Source of the DNA: Endocalyx cinctus
Taxonomy: Eukaryota > Ascomycota > Sordariomycetes > Amphisphaeriales > Apiosporaceae
Assembly: GCA_001600455.1 (NCBI GenBank)
Contig: BCKC01000002.1
Span: 4,354,171-4,418,170 of the forward strand
Reading direction: 5' to 3'
Length of the DNA: 64,000 bases
Below, piece by piece: positions 25,506 through 35,650 of the stretch. The translations under genes and the position numbers were made by a program. The notes beneath the pieces were generated by a model that was not told where the DNA came from, did not search any database, and saw nothing but the letters and a program-made list of their open reading frames with translations. Numbering within the stretch: the stretch's first letter is position 1; every line of letters starts with the position of its first letter.

Positions 25506-25680
25506 AAAAAAAGGTAACAAGGGGTACGACCTACGGCTATAAAATTTCTAACTCCTACCTATCAAATATCTAACAGAGTTCAGCTTATAATCGGCCCAGT
25601 CGAGTGGAGGTATCAATATTGCTATATACAATCGCATCTTTCTCTCTCTCCCTCTCTCTTTTTTTTTTTTTTTTTTTTTT
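24666..25680. other. Intergenic region between PAP1 and the septin-like gene
   Basis: Upstream of PAP1 (-) and downstream of the septin-like gene (-). A/T-rich. It includes an A30 run at 25471-25500 and a T24 run at 25659-25682 that overlaps the stop codon of the next gene. No coding region is supported. Confidence 0.55.
25471..25500. repeat. A30 homopolymer
   Basis: Thirty uninterrupted A bases. A second A10 follows after the bases GT. Its true length in the genome is uncertain because such tracts are error-prone in sequencing. Confidence 0.8.
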
Positions 25681-27921
25681 TTAGATATCCATTCCCCAAA
25701 ATCTGGTCCATTCATCCGTAACTTGACTAGGTTCGACATGCCATTGGTGACGAGAGAGCCAAAATGCTACACCTCCTATAACACCTAGGGTACCTAGTAG
25801 CTCTAACGCGACCCAGCCTTGTGTTTTGAGATCGGCGGCTACTTGGAGCAGCCCCAACGGATCCTGGTGGCGTTTTGTCACTTTTGATAAACTAGCACCG
25901 TGTCGTCTTCGAGCCATATTCGTTTCGTCGGGTCCTTTCAACGCTACAAGCGTACCGTCTTGTACGCATTCGTTCAACCTTTCAGTGAGCCAAATCGCCC
26001 TTTCTCCACGAGCGAGTGCTTCGTACCTTGCCCGCTCACCCGCGAGGCTACGCTGAAGGTCTGCCGCCCAATCGGCTAGATGGAGTGGTTGTGGACCGTT
26101 ACTGTCTTTTCCTTCAGCGAGGCGTGTGAGTGCCCAAGATGTGGGTGGGATCGCCGTGTTATGTAATGGTCCGACGAGTGCCGACCGATGCTTTGGCCAT
26201 GGTGTATCTAGAGGTTTATACAAATGACGCGGTCGCTCAGTAGTGGCATCTCGCCATTGCAAAACCTTTTTGGCTGCCGCGTGACGCAACCAGGATGCCC
26301 CGCTGGGACTGAAAGCCTTCTCGACAAGATATCCAAGTTCTGTCGTCATCAAAGGCTGTACATAATCTGGACTCATAAGGAGGCTAGCATCCATTATGTC
26401 ATGATCCGAAACATTTACGCTCGATATAGCATAAGGTGGTTTCGGCTCAGACTGACCTGATGCGAGATTGAAACTGAAAGGTTCAATACCTGCCTCGTGG
26501 AGCCGACCCGCGATCTCTTCTTTGGAAGCAGAAAGTTCGTCCGAGGATAACAAGTCGCACTTCGCTAAGACAGGGATAATATTCGTGAGAGGCGCCAATC
26601 TACGCATATACTCTAAGTCGGCAGGTTTAACTCCTTTTAAGCCAGTTAGCAATAATCAGTCAGTCGGATTTGGTGGCAAATCAACCTACTTTGTGAGATG
26701 AGGTATAAGACAAGGTCGACTTGAGAGCCGCCGTTACCACCCAACATATTCAACATATCCGAATCCTCTAGGGACTCCGAAAACGCCCTGTTCACATGAG
26801 AGCTGACGTAGTCGACGCACGGTACAATGGTTTCCATGGCCTGTGGCAGTTAGCGATTTCCCCCTTCTTTCGTGGAGGAGGTATCGAAAACTTACCGAGG
26901 ATCCTGCGCTATATCCTGATGTGTCGACGAAGCAGATATTCCGTTCTAAAATATTGTCTCCTAAACTTTTACGCCTCTGGGATACGTGAGGCTCATACAG
27001 TTGAGACCACCATTCTGGATAAGGTTTTGTACTCGCATGGATCTCTAAGAGAGGAGACGTGGAGCTAACGAGACTTCCTGATAATGGCTCCTTTTCCTTT
27101 GATTTCGAAGACCGACCACTTGATTTGGCCACAGTACTGATGGGATCAATGTGAACAATATGGTCACACATTTGGACGATGGCTTTGATAAGCGCAGTCT
27201 TGCCGATACCTAAATCGCTGAATAAGTATGATAACACTTACATCGCTGTTTAGAAAAATAGGTAGGTCAACTTACCGGAATCTCCGGCAAGCAAAACCTT
27301 CAGTCGTCCCATGTTTTTCCCCGTTTCCGTAAAAGGTCGTCGGCTGGGCATTTTGATGCTCGGCATGACAAGCTGAGGTGCACTACCGCTGTTCATCATA
27401 GCGGATGAATGTGTCCCTGGTTGCTCGTCGTCCGACTCGACTGCATGCTCTGATAGAGAGCTGGTTAAGGAATTTCTTCTCGATGGGCTACTAATGATAG
27501 AGCCGGTATAAGATGTGCCAAGCATCAAGGGTGTAATAGGACGTGATACAGATGTGATGTTTTGCGACGAGGTCGAAATTGGACTATGGGTATAGTTGGA
27601 ATCTCTCGACGAAGGTGAGTACGCCGGGGTAGAGTTGGAAGTTTGTCCTTTATCCTTGTCCTTATCGTCCTTTCGTACATATAAACTGCCTAAGGTAGAT
27701 TCCGTATTTTTGCGCGTATCTTTAAACCGAACAGGTAGGTTTGTTGGTTGGTCAAGGCAGGCATCGATAGAAGCTTCGTCGGTAAGAAAGAATGACATTT
27801 GGCCGTTGTTTGACGTCGATGTCATGTGGGGGGTAGGATGATTGAGTTGGTGGTGGTGATGGTGGTGGTCGTTGGAGCGCTGACGGTTCACCCAAGCGTC
27901 ATCGCCGGGGACAGGTCGCAT
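25681..27921 (-). CDS. Septin-type G-domain protein with C-terminal membrane anchor
   Basis: A P-loop GTPase related to septins but not a core septin. Exons are 27921-27276, 27209-26896, 26840-26690 and 26633-25681 (687 residues). The N-terminal 200 residues are disordered, with a six-His run and Ser/Thr-rich stretches. The G1 motif LLAGDSGIGKTALIK is rebuilt across intron 1. G3 is VDTSGYSAGSS and G4 is PVLAKCDLL, where septins have AKAD. The C-terminal part has a coiled-coil-like basic region and one hydrophobic helix (ALELLGTLGVIGGVAFWLS) close to the end, suggesting tail anchoring. The ATG at 27921 is the first in-frame ATG; an upstream non-coding exon is possible. The stop codon runs directly into a homopolymer. 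The biochemical role is unknown to me. It is divergent from the PHO85-type kinase. Confidence 0.82.
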
Positions 27922-28396
27922 ATTGAGATAGAGAGTAGATTGATCATATGCAAGGAACACGAGATAACTTACGGTTATATCAAATAAAATATTGGATCAA
28001 ACGTTTTAAAATATGTATATGTTATATTATATGGAATAGAAAGGATCATACGGTACAGTATATGAATAACGTCTCGGATAGTATAGCAAGAATGTCTAAA
28101 GCATGTCTATGAATAATTGACTGACCATTTCGTTATCATCAATCAATTCAAGATCTAAAATGTATGAAGGGACGGATGGGGTGATCGCGCTATGGTACTT
28201 AGCGGTGGGTCGAGTGGGGTAAAAAGGAGTTGAGACCCCGCATTAGATAAGCAGAATATCGTTTATTGATTTTTTATCTTTTTAAATGGTTTGTTTAAGT
28301 GCATATCTATACGTACATAGTAAATAGAGGTAAAGTAAGCTTCCAGCTTACACGCACTACAGAAGGGCTTGAGTCTCTAATCAAAATCTGGTTAAA

Positions 28397-28428
28397 ATAA
28401 ATAAATAAATAAATAAATAAAATAAACA
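28397..28428. repeat. AAAT tetranucleotide microsatellite
   Basis: About seven tandem AAAT units lie in the divergent promoter region. Confidence 0.75.
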
Positions 28429-28986
28429 CGAGAACTTTCCGAGTCTGAATATTCATTCTGCTAATATAATCATGTTAGATTGGATGAATGGATACGGGAT
28501 AGACAAGGTATACTCTACTAGAAAGACCTTAGAGACTCAACTTGGATATATGCATATATATTTAATAACTGAAAGTGCAAGGATATGTATTATTATTATA
28601 TAATGTGTACATATAGTGCGTACAGAGTACTATGTACTATATTTTATCCCTGTCGTACCCGTGGACTGCACTGCCCTGACTGCCCCTCGTCGTTAATCCG
28701 AACGTGAAGAATTCAAAAGCTTGAAATAGCCACAAGGCAAAACTGGCCAACCAGTGAAAGTATTACGACAAAAGTAATTATTTTGTAGGCGCCGTCATTT
28801 TTATTCAATATCTTAGCCGCTCTCATTTAACTCGGTTTTATAGAGCCTATGAATATAATTATCGCTATTTATATTCGCCATATTTCGTTAAGCTAAAAAG
28901 ACGTTTCGTATCGTCTTGTCTTTCCGATTAATTTCCCCAAATCTTTAGTATAGAAGAAAGACATATACCTCTCTCTTGACCTCTCT

Positions 28987-29028
28987 ATCTTCTTCTACCA
29001 AATTATTATCTTCTTCTACCAAATTATT
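28987..29028 (+). repeat. Perfect 21-base tandem duplication in the PHO85 leader
   Basis: Two adjacent identical copies of a 21-base CT-rich unit (28987-29007 and 29008-29028), 83 bases before the kinase start codon. Confidence 0.85.
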
Positions 29029-29110
29029 TTCCCACTCGTTTTCCTTGATTTAATCTTTTATAAAAATTCTTCCGCCGTTCTAGGCGAACTAATAATTATC
29101 TACCGCCGTC

Positions 29111-30215
29111 ATGGACGCGAAGCGACATCCGAGTTCTTTTCAACAGCTTGAGAAATTAGGAGAAGGGACATATGCCACTGTTTGTTTCCTCTCCCTTGTG
29201 CTCTTTTTTTCTCTCTCTCTCTCTCTAGCTGAGAGTTCTAACAGTTATGGTCCAAATAATGATATAGGTCTTCAAAGGCAGAAACCGACAAACCGGCGAA
29301 CTCGTCGCTCTAAAGGAGATTCATCTTGACTCGGAAGAAGGCACCCCCTCGACAGCGATTCGTGAGATTTCTCTCATGAAAGAATTAAAACACGAGAACA
29401 TTGTCGCCTTACACGATGTCATTCACACTGAAAATAAGCTTATGCTTGTTTTCGAGTATATGGACGGCGATCTTAAGAAGTACATGGATAATAACGGCGA
29501 TCGAGGCGCACTCAAACCCATGACTATCAAGACCTTTATGTACCAATTACTCAAGGGTATCGACTTCTGCCATCAGAATCGTGTACTACATCGCGACTTG
29601 AAACCCCAAAATCTTCTGATTAATGGCAAGGGACAACTCAAACTGGGTGATTTCGGTCTAGCAAGAGCTTTCGGTATTCCCGTCAACACATTCTCCAATG
29701 AAGTCGTCACTCTCTGGTATCGTGCTCCCGATGTCTTGCTCGGTAGTCGGACGTATAACACAAGCATCGATATCTGGTCTGCGGGGTGTATCATGGCTGA
29801 GATGTACACCGGCCGGCCGTTATTCCCCGGCACTACAAACGAGGACCAGATTATCCGCATATTCCGCATTATGGGCACACCTACCGAACGATCATGGCCT
29901 GGTATCACGCAGTTCCCTGAGTATAAGCCCACTTTCCAGATGTACGCTACCCAGGAGCTTAGTGCCATATTACCCATGATAGATGCCCTTGGTATAGACC
30001 TGCTACAACGGATGCTCGTCCTTCGCCCCGAACACAGGATAAGCGCCCATGACGCCTTGAGCCACCCTTGGTTCAAGGATCTTGGCGTCCAGCAACAGCA
30101 TCAAATGCAGCAGCAACAACAGCAGCAGCATCAACAGCAGCACATGATGCAGTCCCAAGTTAGAGGCTATACGACGCAACCTGTGCCTTCGCAGGGATAC
30201 GATTCGGGCTATTAG
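29111..30215 (+). CDS. PHO85: Cyclin-dependent kinase, PHO85/CDK5 type
   Basis: A Ser/Thr kinase that pairs with Pho80- or Pcl-type cyclins and controls phosphate and nutrient responses. Exons are 29111-29179 and 29268-30215 (338 residues). The intron uses a GTTTGT donor and removes a CT-rich stretch. The glycine loop is GEGTYAT then VFKG, catalytic Lys39 is followed by the PSTAIRE cyclin helix (residues 50-56), the HRDLKPQN loop has Asp133, and the DFG Asp is 151. The [10 protein letters not shown] hinge is characteristic of the PHO85 branch rather than CDK1. A Gln/His-rich tail from about residue 295 follows the kinase domain and is coded by CAG/CAA repeats. Complete at the usual length apart from that tail. 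Confidence 0.93.
30085..30150 (+). repeat. CAG/CAA triplet tract in the PHO85 tail
   Basis: A triplet-rich stretch encoding Gln/His/Met runs at the kinase C-terminus. It probably varies in length between strains. Confidence 0.7.
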
Positions 30216-30932
30216 TACTACACAATACCGGAGTGAGAAACACGGACAGATGGTTTTATTTTCAAAATTTGATGGACTCTTATCATATTGTATCTTGCCA
30301 TAGACAAGCGCATGGTATAATTTATACGGCTCGATAGCCATTCTCCATACCCGATTCACTCTCATTACGGGGCGAATCTCTGAACAGTATGCGATAATGA
30401 TGGAAGGAGAAACTGGGACAAGTGAATGACCTTTTCATGATAGCGGGAAGGGATGGCGTTCGGGTTGGGATGCGATGGATGATGAGGGAGTACTCTAGAC
30501 CTTTACCTTTTATCTGCATTTGCATGTCGTAGGCGGCTAAGTCCTATAGCGGTTTCAATAAAACAACTTTTTACCCTCTTCTTTTAGCAAGAAACATCTC
30601 TTTACTATATGAATATATTGCTGATAGAGAAGCTTATCAGTAGCTGGCTCATGAGACTTTACTGGATTATAGTTCTGAGAAGATTTTAGTATCTGATAAA
30701 AACCCACGTTTTGTATATTTGCATCCATTAAGGTCATGGCGATTCATGAGGTAGGTAAGTATGATATGGTATCTTTCATTCTAACTCATTCTCCAGTAAA
30801 TGCGCGCAAACACCCCAAAACTACTCCATACCAAAGACCCAACCCTCGCTCCTCCCCGGGAAACCCCCAACCGCCATCTCTTATACGTATATACTAAATT
30901 ACATAAATTTACAGTTTACAATATGAGCAACC
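30216..30932. other. Convergent 3' intergenic region, PHO85 / haspin
   Basis: 717 bases between the 3' ends of two convergent kinase genes. No gene, repeat or RNA structure was recognised. Confidence 0.55.
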
Positions 30933-32843
30933 TCATATTACTTTTCGTCCACGTCTCCTCGGAGATCTCCTCATAGAACGATCTGCCAGGCCGTCCTCAC
31001 CGTCGTCATCCCGGTGCAGCTGATGAAACTGATCTCGATCCCTATCATCCACAGTCAATATCGACAATATCGACTTCTCACCGCCGCCACCGCAACTGTC
31101 CCCTCCCATCAGCTGATCCTCGCCGATCCATCCAGCCTCGACGGCGTACCGAACCACGTCGGAAGCGCTATCGAATCCCGGCACGTCCGGGTCCGCCTCC
31201 GGATCCAGATGCTTCCACAATTCCTTCGTGGGCGTCACGAAATCGCTCAGGAAATCATTTTTGCCGTTCTTGCGACTCGTCCCGATCGCCGTCATCCACC
31301 GGTACAGGTACGCGAGCCACAGGACGTTCGTGTACGGCTCGTACACGGACCAGGCCAGGGGCTCGCCGTCTACCTCCGTCTTCGGGTACGCCGTCTTGTG
31401 CTGGCTCGGGGGCATGCAGACCCGGTCCCCTCGAACGAGAAACGATCGCATTTGCCGGTACACGACGCATTGCGTGGCGTGCTCGCTCGTGAAGAGGCTG
31501 AGGTCTCTCTCTAGGTCGTACGCAACCGGTTCCTGTTGTTGCTCTTCGTCATCCGACGAAGAAGTAGAGCACGCCCGCGATAGACCGTAGTCTAGGATCG
31601 TGATCTCGAGTCCTGAATGACCGAAACGACTGCCGGTTCGCGTCCCCCGCGATTGCGGAGGGACGGGATCCCGAACCTGTCGGATGCATAGATTGCCTTC
31701 GTGCAGATCGCGGTGCTAAGGGCAAAAGTTAGCGTGAATTGAATTATAGAGATCCAGTCGATGATCGATACGACTCGGGGAAAAAAAAAAGGAATATCTT
31801 CTTACCTCAAATTCTATCCTCGTCTCGGCGCGGGCGAGCGCTATAGCGGTATGAAAGAAAACGTCCCATATCTGATCCGCGCACGAGATCTGAAAGTCCT
31901 CCAGCGCAATGCCCGCATCGCCGAGCTCGACGACGAGGAACTCCGTCTCGTCGAGGTACCGGCTCGGGGACGGGTAGAACTGCAAGCGGCCGGGGTCCTT
32001 CCTCTTGGCGCGACGGTGGAAAATCTGGTGCGTCTCGAGCAGTTCGCGGCACGCTTTCCCCTTCACCACGTACCGCTCCTTGTACACGACGAAGCCGGGG
32101 ATATCGGCGAGCCACTCGGAGATGCGCAGCTCGCCGTCGAGGTCGGCGGCCGAGTGGGGCTCCTCGTCGACCAGGCCGGACCGCTCCTGCGCCTTCGTCT
32201 GCGCCTTGATCGGCGACGCGAGCCGGATCACCTTGATGATGCTCGTGCCCCGCTCGTTCGTCACCCGGTACACTTCCGCGTACGAGGCCTCGGCTATCTT
32301 GACGATCTTGTCGCCCGGGGGGCAGATGTCCGCCCAGGAAAGTATTTGTAGCTGCTCTTCTTCCGCTTTCTCCTCCTCCTTCTCCTCTTCTTCTTTCGCT
32401 TCTTCTATTTCGATGCGGGGAGTCTCCACTTCCTCGTGGTGTTCCTCGACTTTAGCGGGGGTTGGCGCCTCCTTTGGTTCTTCGATCGGCTTTCGCGCAT
32501 TTCGGAGAGGTGAGGGGGCTGCAACTTTAGGAGTTGTTTCATTATCTGTTTCTATGCGGTCTTCGAGAACGCGGCGGACCAAGCGAGCGGAATGTCTCGT
32601 TCGTCGTATAATGGAGGATGTTGTCGGTATCTCGTTTTCATCCTGAATCTTGATCTCTGAAAAATCTTGGGTGATTTTGATCACATCATCGTTTTTATCC
32701 TCGGTCACGTCTTCCGTGGCTAACGAGCCGTGATTTTTCTGTCTTAGCCGTATCGGTGTCTGCGGAAGCTCGACGAACAGGCGGTCCGATTTGGTCTTCT
32801 TGCTTTGCTTTCCATATTTTCTGACGGTACTTGGTTTCGACAT
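30933..32843 (-). CDS. Haspin-like serine/threonine kinase
   Basis: Haspin family kinases phosphorylate histone H3 Thr3 at centromeres in mitosis; this role is inferred from the family. Exon 1 is 32843-31806 and exon 2 is 31715-30933 (606 residues). The N-terminal 165 residues are charged and disordered, ending in a Glu/Lys run. The kinase domain begins near WADICPPGDKIVKIAEASY. The ATP lysine is Lys204 in SIIKVIRL, and a YKERYVVKGKACRELL segment follows. The intron lies immediately before HRDLHEGNLCI (Asp349). The DFG position is LDYGLSRA (Asp388), as in haspins, which replace Phe with Tyr. A C-terminal extension is rich in Asp, Gly and Arg. Codon usage in the kinase part is GC-rich. The single ATG at 32843 gives the full frame. 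Confidence 0.88.
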
Positions 32844-33137
32844 ATTCGTGTAATATATATATTATTTTCAAAACGTGAATTCTATGATTTCTTATTTTCT
32901 TATTGCAGTAACTAATTTGAAACCAATAGTTACCTTTTTATCGCGAGTCAACCTCAAGATAGAGAATGAGTGACGTTTGTTTACTTTGTGAAACCGCCAT
33001 AGCAACGCCCCAGCAACGGCTGATCAAAACAGTCTCAGCCACAAGCACACAGCCACACAGCCACAATATAACCCCTTATCTTCATCTCATTCAAGACTGC
33101 CCTGTACTTCACAGCTGATCAATCTATTTACATAAAT

Positions 33138-35251
33138 TCAAACCCTTTGCATTAGTTCGCCTTCAATCTGTCTAGTCATACGTGAAAAACTTGGAGTCTC
33201 TGCTGTTCGAGATATCGATGCCATTGAGAGAATGCACTCCTCATCAATAGCGTGACGCACAATTGTCGTTACGGAAGGACTCGTGATGAGTACTTTGAGA
33301 GTGCATTGCAACTTGTTGTCGAACCTCAAATCAAGTACATATCTTAGTATCGTACTCATGTCCTCCAAGAATTGATCTCGTTCATAAAACTTGATCCCGT
33401 CGATAAGACAGAATACTACTTCGTCTGGCGGTAACTGATATAGAAGCCAGCCGAAAAGGCCACAAAGCTGTCCTAAGTCGCCGAATCTGACTAGCTCTAA
33501 ATCGATATTCTGATCCAATTGGCTTAAATCAATCGGTTTTATGTGTAGTAACTGTGATATAAAACTCTTTATCATGCCTCGACCGCCGGCATAAGTATCA
33601 TCTTCTTCCAGGTGACGACCGCAGAAGTATGCTATGCTACCGAAGCAACTAGTGCTTTCCATCACAGCGATAAATGAACAGCAGAACCAAGATAATCCGG
33701 AAACTAGCTGGTTTCCGTGAAAGTCTCCATGTACGAGTAGTTCTTGCGACCTCGTCGTGGTTATCCAGGAACGGAGGTGGTGGGTTGTCAAGAGTCGTTC
33801 TGCTCGTGCGCGATGCTCACCAGGGATAAGCTCTCGGCATAGCGTAACGTGTTCAATATCTGCAGCTGCCAAATCTGGTATTCCAAGGAGAGCAAGAAGT
33901 TCGTCTCGAGTGATCACAGCTCGCATTATGTGCATAGGACTAGGTGGTGTGTTCGCCCGGTAGTAAGTAACTTCCACGGCAAGCAGAAGGTTTTGTCTTT
34001 CTATCTCCTCTTGATTCTCTCCATTAGTACTAATTCACTGATTACGGTACGAATAAACTTACGACGTTGACGTTTCTCGTTCAGCAGATTCGATTCAAGT
34101 TGCTCAAGAAGATTTTTCATCTCGTTTAACGTATTTGTTGTCTGTTGTTGCTTCTCCATGACTTCCGTCAGCTTTGATGAGTCTATATTATGTGAGCATA
34201 TCATCAGTGAAAGTCGTAGAGTCTGGCGGCTTACGATCGTATGCAGCTTGTAACGTCTTTTGGTTTTGCCACATGTTCGAGCTTTGTGCCTGGTGGAATA
34301 GACTTCGACTGCTCTGCCTAATGACTTCGAGGCTTTCTGTAAGAGACTTTTGATACTCCTCCCCATTGAAGATTGCAGCTATTCCCTTCAATACTGTTAT
34401 GCGCTTATTAGGCTGCATTCTTGTCCGAGGGACCTACGAGACCGAGCCAAGCTACCTAGGGCCTTACCTGAATGGGCCAAATAATACCCGATAATATCTT
34501 CAATGGCCTTCAAAACCGATGAGACCAATCTGACAGAAGCTCTGATGATATTCTCATCGGTAGAGAAAATCGTGAGGAAGGTTTCAATATCCACAAAGTG
34601 CTGCTCTAAGTCATCTAAGCTCTTTATGACCTCTTCCCGCACTTCGATGGACTTTTTCGCGGCCTAGACGTGCTGTCAGATACTGTCATGCTTCAGACAT
34701 GCACGGTGGTTTACCTTTATCAGTATTCCCAAAGCCCCAACCACTGGCGACAAATATTCCGTGTCGGGGACGAGCTTCAGACCTTGCATGACCGGTTCTG
34801 CATTGCTTGCGGCTTTGCGAAAGCCTCTTCTCAAGGTCCCGCGAATGCTATCCGAGCTTTCGTACACGTCTTGGGCATTTTGCAGAGTCGTATATACCGC
34901 AACCCAGTCGCCCAGCGACCGGATGCTGTAACCGCTTTCGGGGCGACGTTTTGGCTCTACGGGATATCGTTCCGTGAATTCACTCATGCCAACGTGGAAA
35001 ACGCTTTCCCAGAATCTCATGCGATCTACTTCGGGTGGTACCGGCCTTGACGATTGAGTGCTTTGCGCGACAGAGTCTTGTCTCGAGCTCTGTCGCTGTA
35101 TTGTATTAGGAACGTACTGTCCTATTTCCGAGTCAAAATGGCTAGGTGGGTTCGTGAAAACCTCGTGATATCCATGAGCGCGATTCTCGACAAGATTCAC
35201 AGCCAATGGTTGGCTATTTAGCCGAACTATTTGTTTCGGTGCCTGGAACAT
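33138..35251 (-). CDS. STAND-like protein with helical N-terminus and degraded P-loop domain
   Basis: Exons are 35251-34715, 34663-34468, 34393-34235, 34182-34063 and 34000-33138 (624 residues). The N-terminal part (about 75-250) is a helical region resembling the N-terminal domains of fungal STAND/NACHT proteins (DWVAVYTTLQNAQDVYESS, then EYLSPVVGALGILIK). A coiled-coil linker follows (about 255-345, ending in RQRQRQ). The C-terminal half resembles a family common in Pezizomycotina with the strings AYFCGRHLEEDDTYAGGRG and EVVFCLIDGIKFYERD. The position of Walker A is LLVHGDFHGNQL, which lacks the Gly-Lys-Ser/Thr, and a Walker B-like FCLIDG is present. The protein may therefore bind but not hydrolyse nucleotide, or do neither. 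It lies head-to-head with an AAA+ ATPase, 399 bases apart. Function is unknown, and the family assignment rests on my recollection of conserved strings. Confidence 0.75.
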
Positions 35252-35650
35252 GGGTTTCGCGTAACTAATAGTATGTAATTTACTGACGGGCCGCGATTAA
35301 GAAAGAGTTCAGATCAGTATTTAATAATATACTTTATCTTCTGAATTACCTTGTATAAGACAAGACGAGAACATACCAGAAATATAAATTATTGTAAGCC
35401 GATCTGGCAAATATTTGGGGATGTATACCCCTGTACTGTACTCAGCCTGATGCAGTAATCCTACTTACTGTCTTTCTTTGATTGGCATGTCATCTCACAA
35501 AATACGACCTACCCCTCCTGCTTCATTTAGCGCCTCTTTTTAGCAACGACAACCCCATCTGACTTTCATATTACTTAAACCGATAGTTACAACTGCTGTA
35601 AAAACCCCAAAAGGAGAAATCTTACTTCATGATCTCTTTTGTCGATAGAT
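35252..35650. promoter_or_regulatory. 399-base divergent promoter, STAND-like / AAA+ ATPase
   Basis: A compact, AT-rich gap between two head-to-head genes, with no reading frame of its own. Co-regulation of the pair is inferred from its shortness compared with the 1.1-1.3 kb divergent gaps elsewhere in this window. Confidence 0.55.

Larger units (their letters stand above)
27922..29110. promoter_or_regulatory. Divergent promoter region, septin-like GTPase / PHO85
   Basis: 1189 bases between two divergent genes. It contains an AAAT/AAATA microsatellite (about 28397-28428), AT-rich sequence and a CT-rich leader near PHO85. A perfect 21-base tandem duplication sits at 28987-29028. No coding region is supported. 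Confidence 0.5.
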
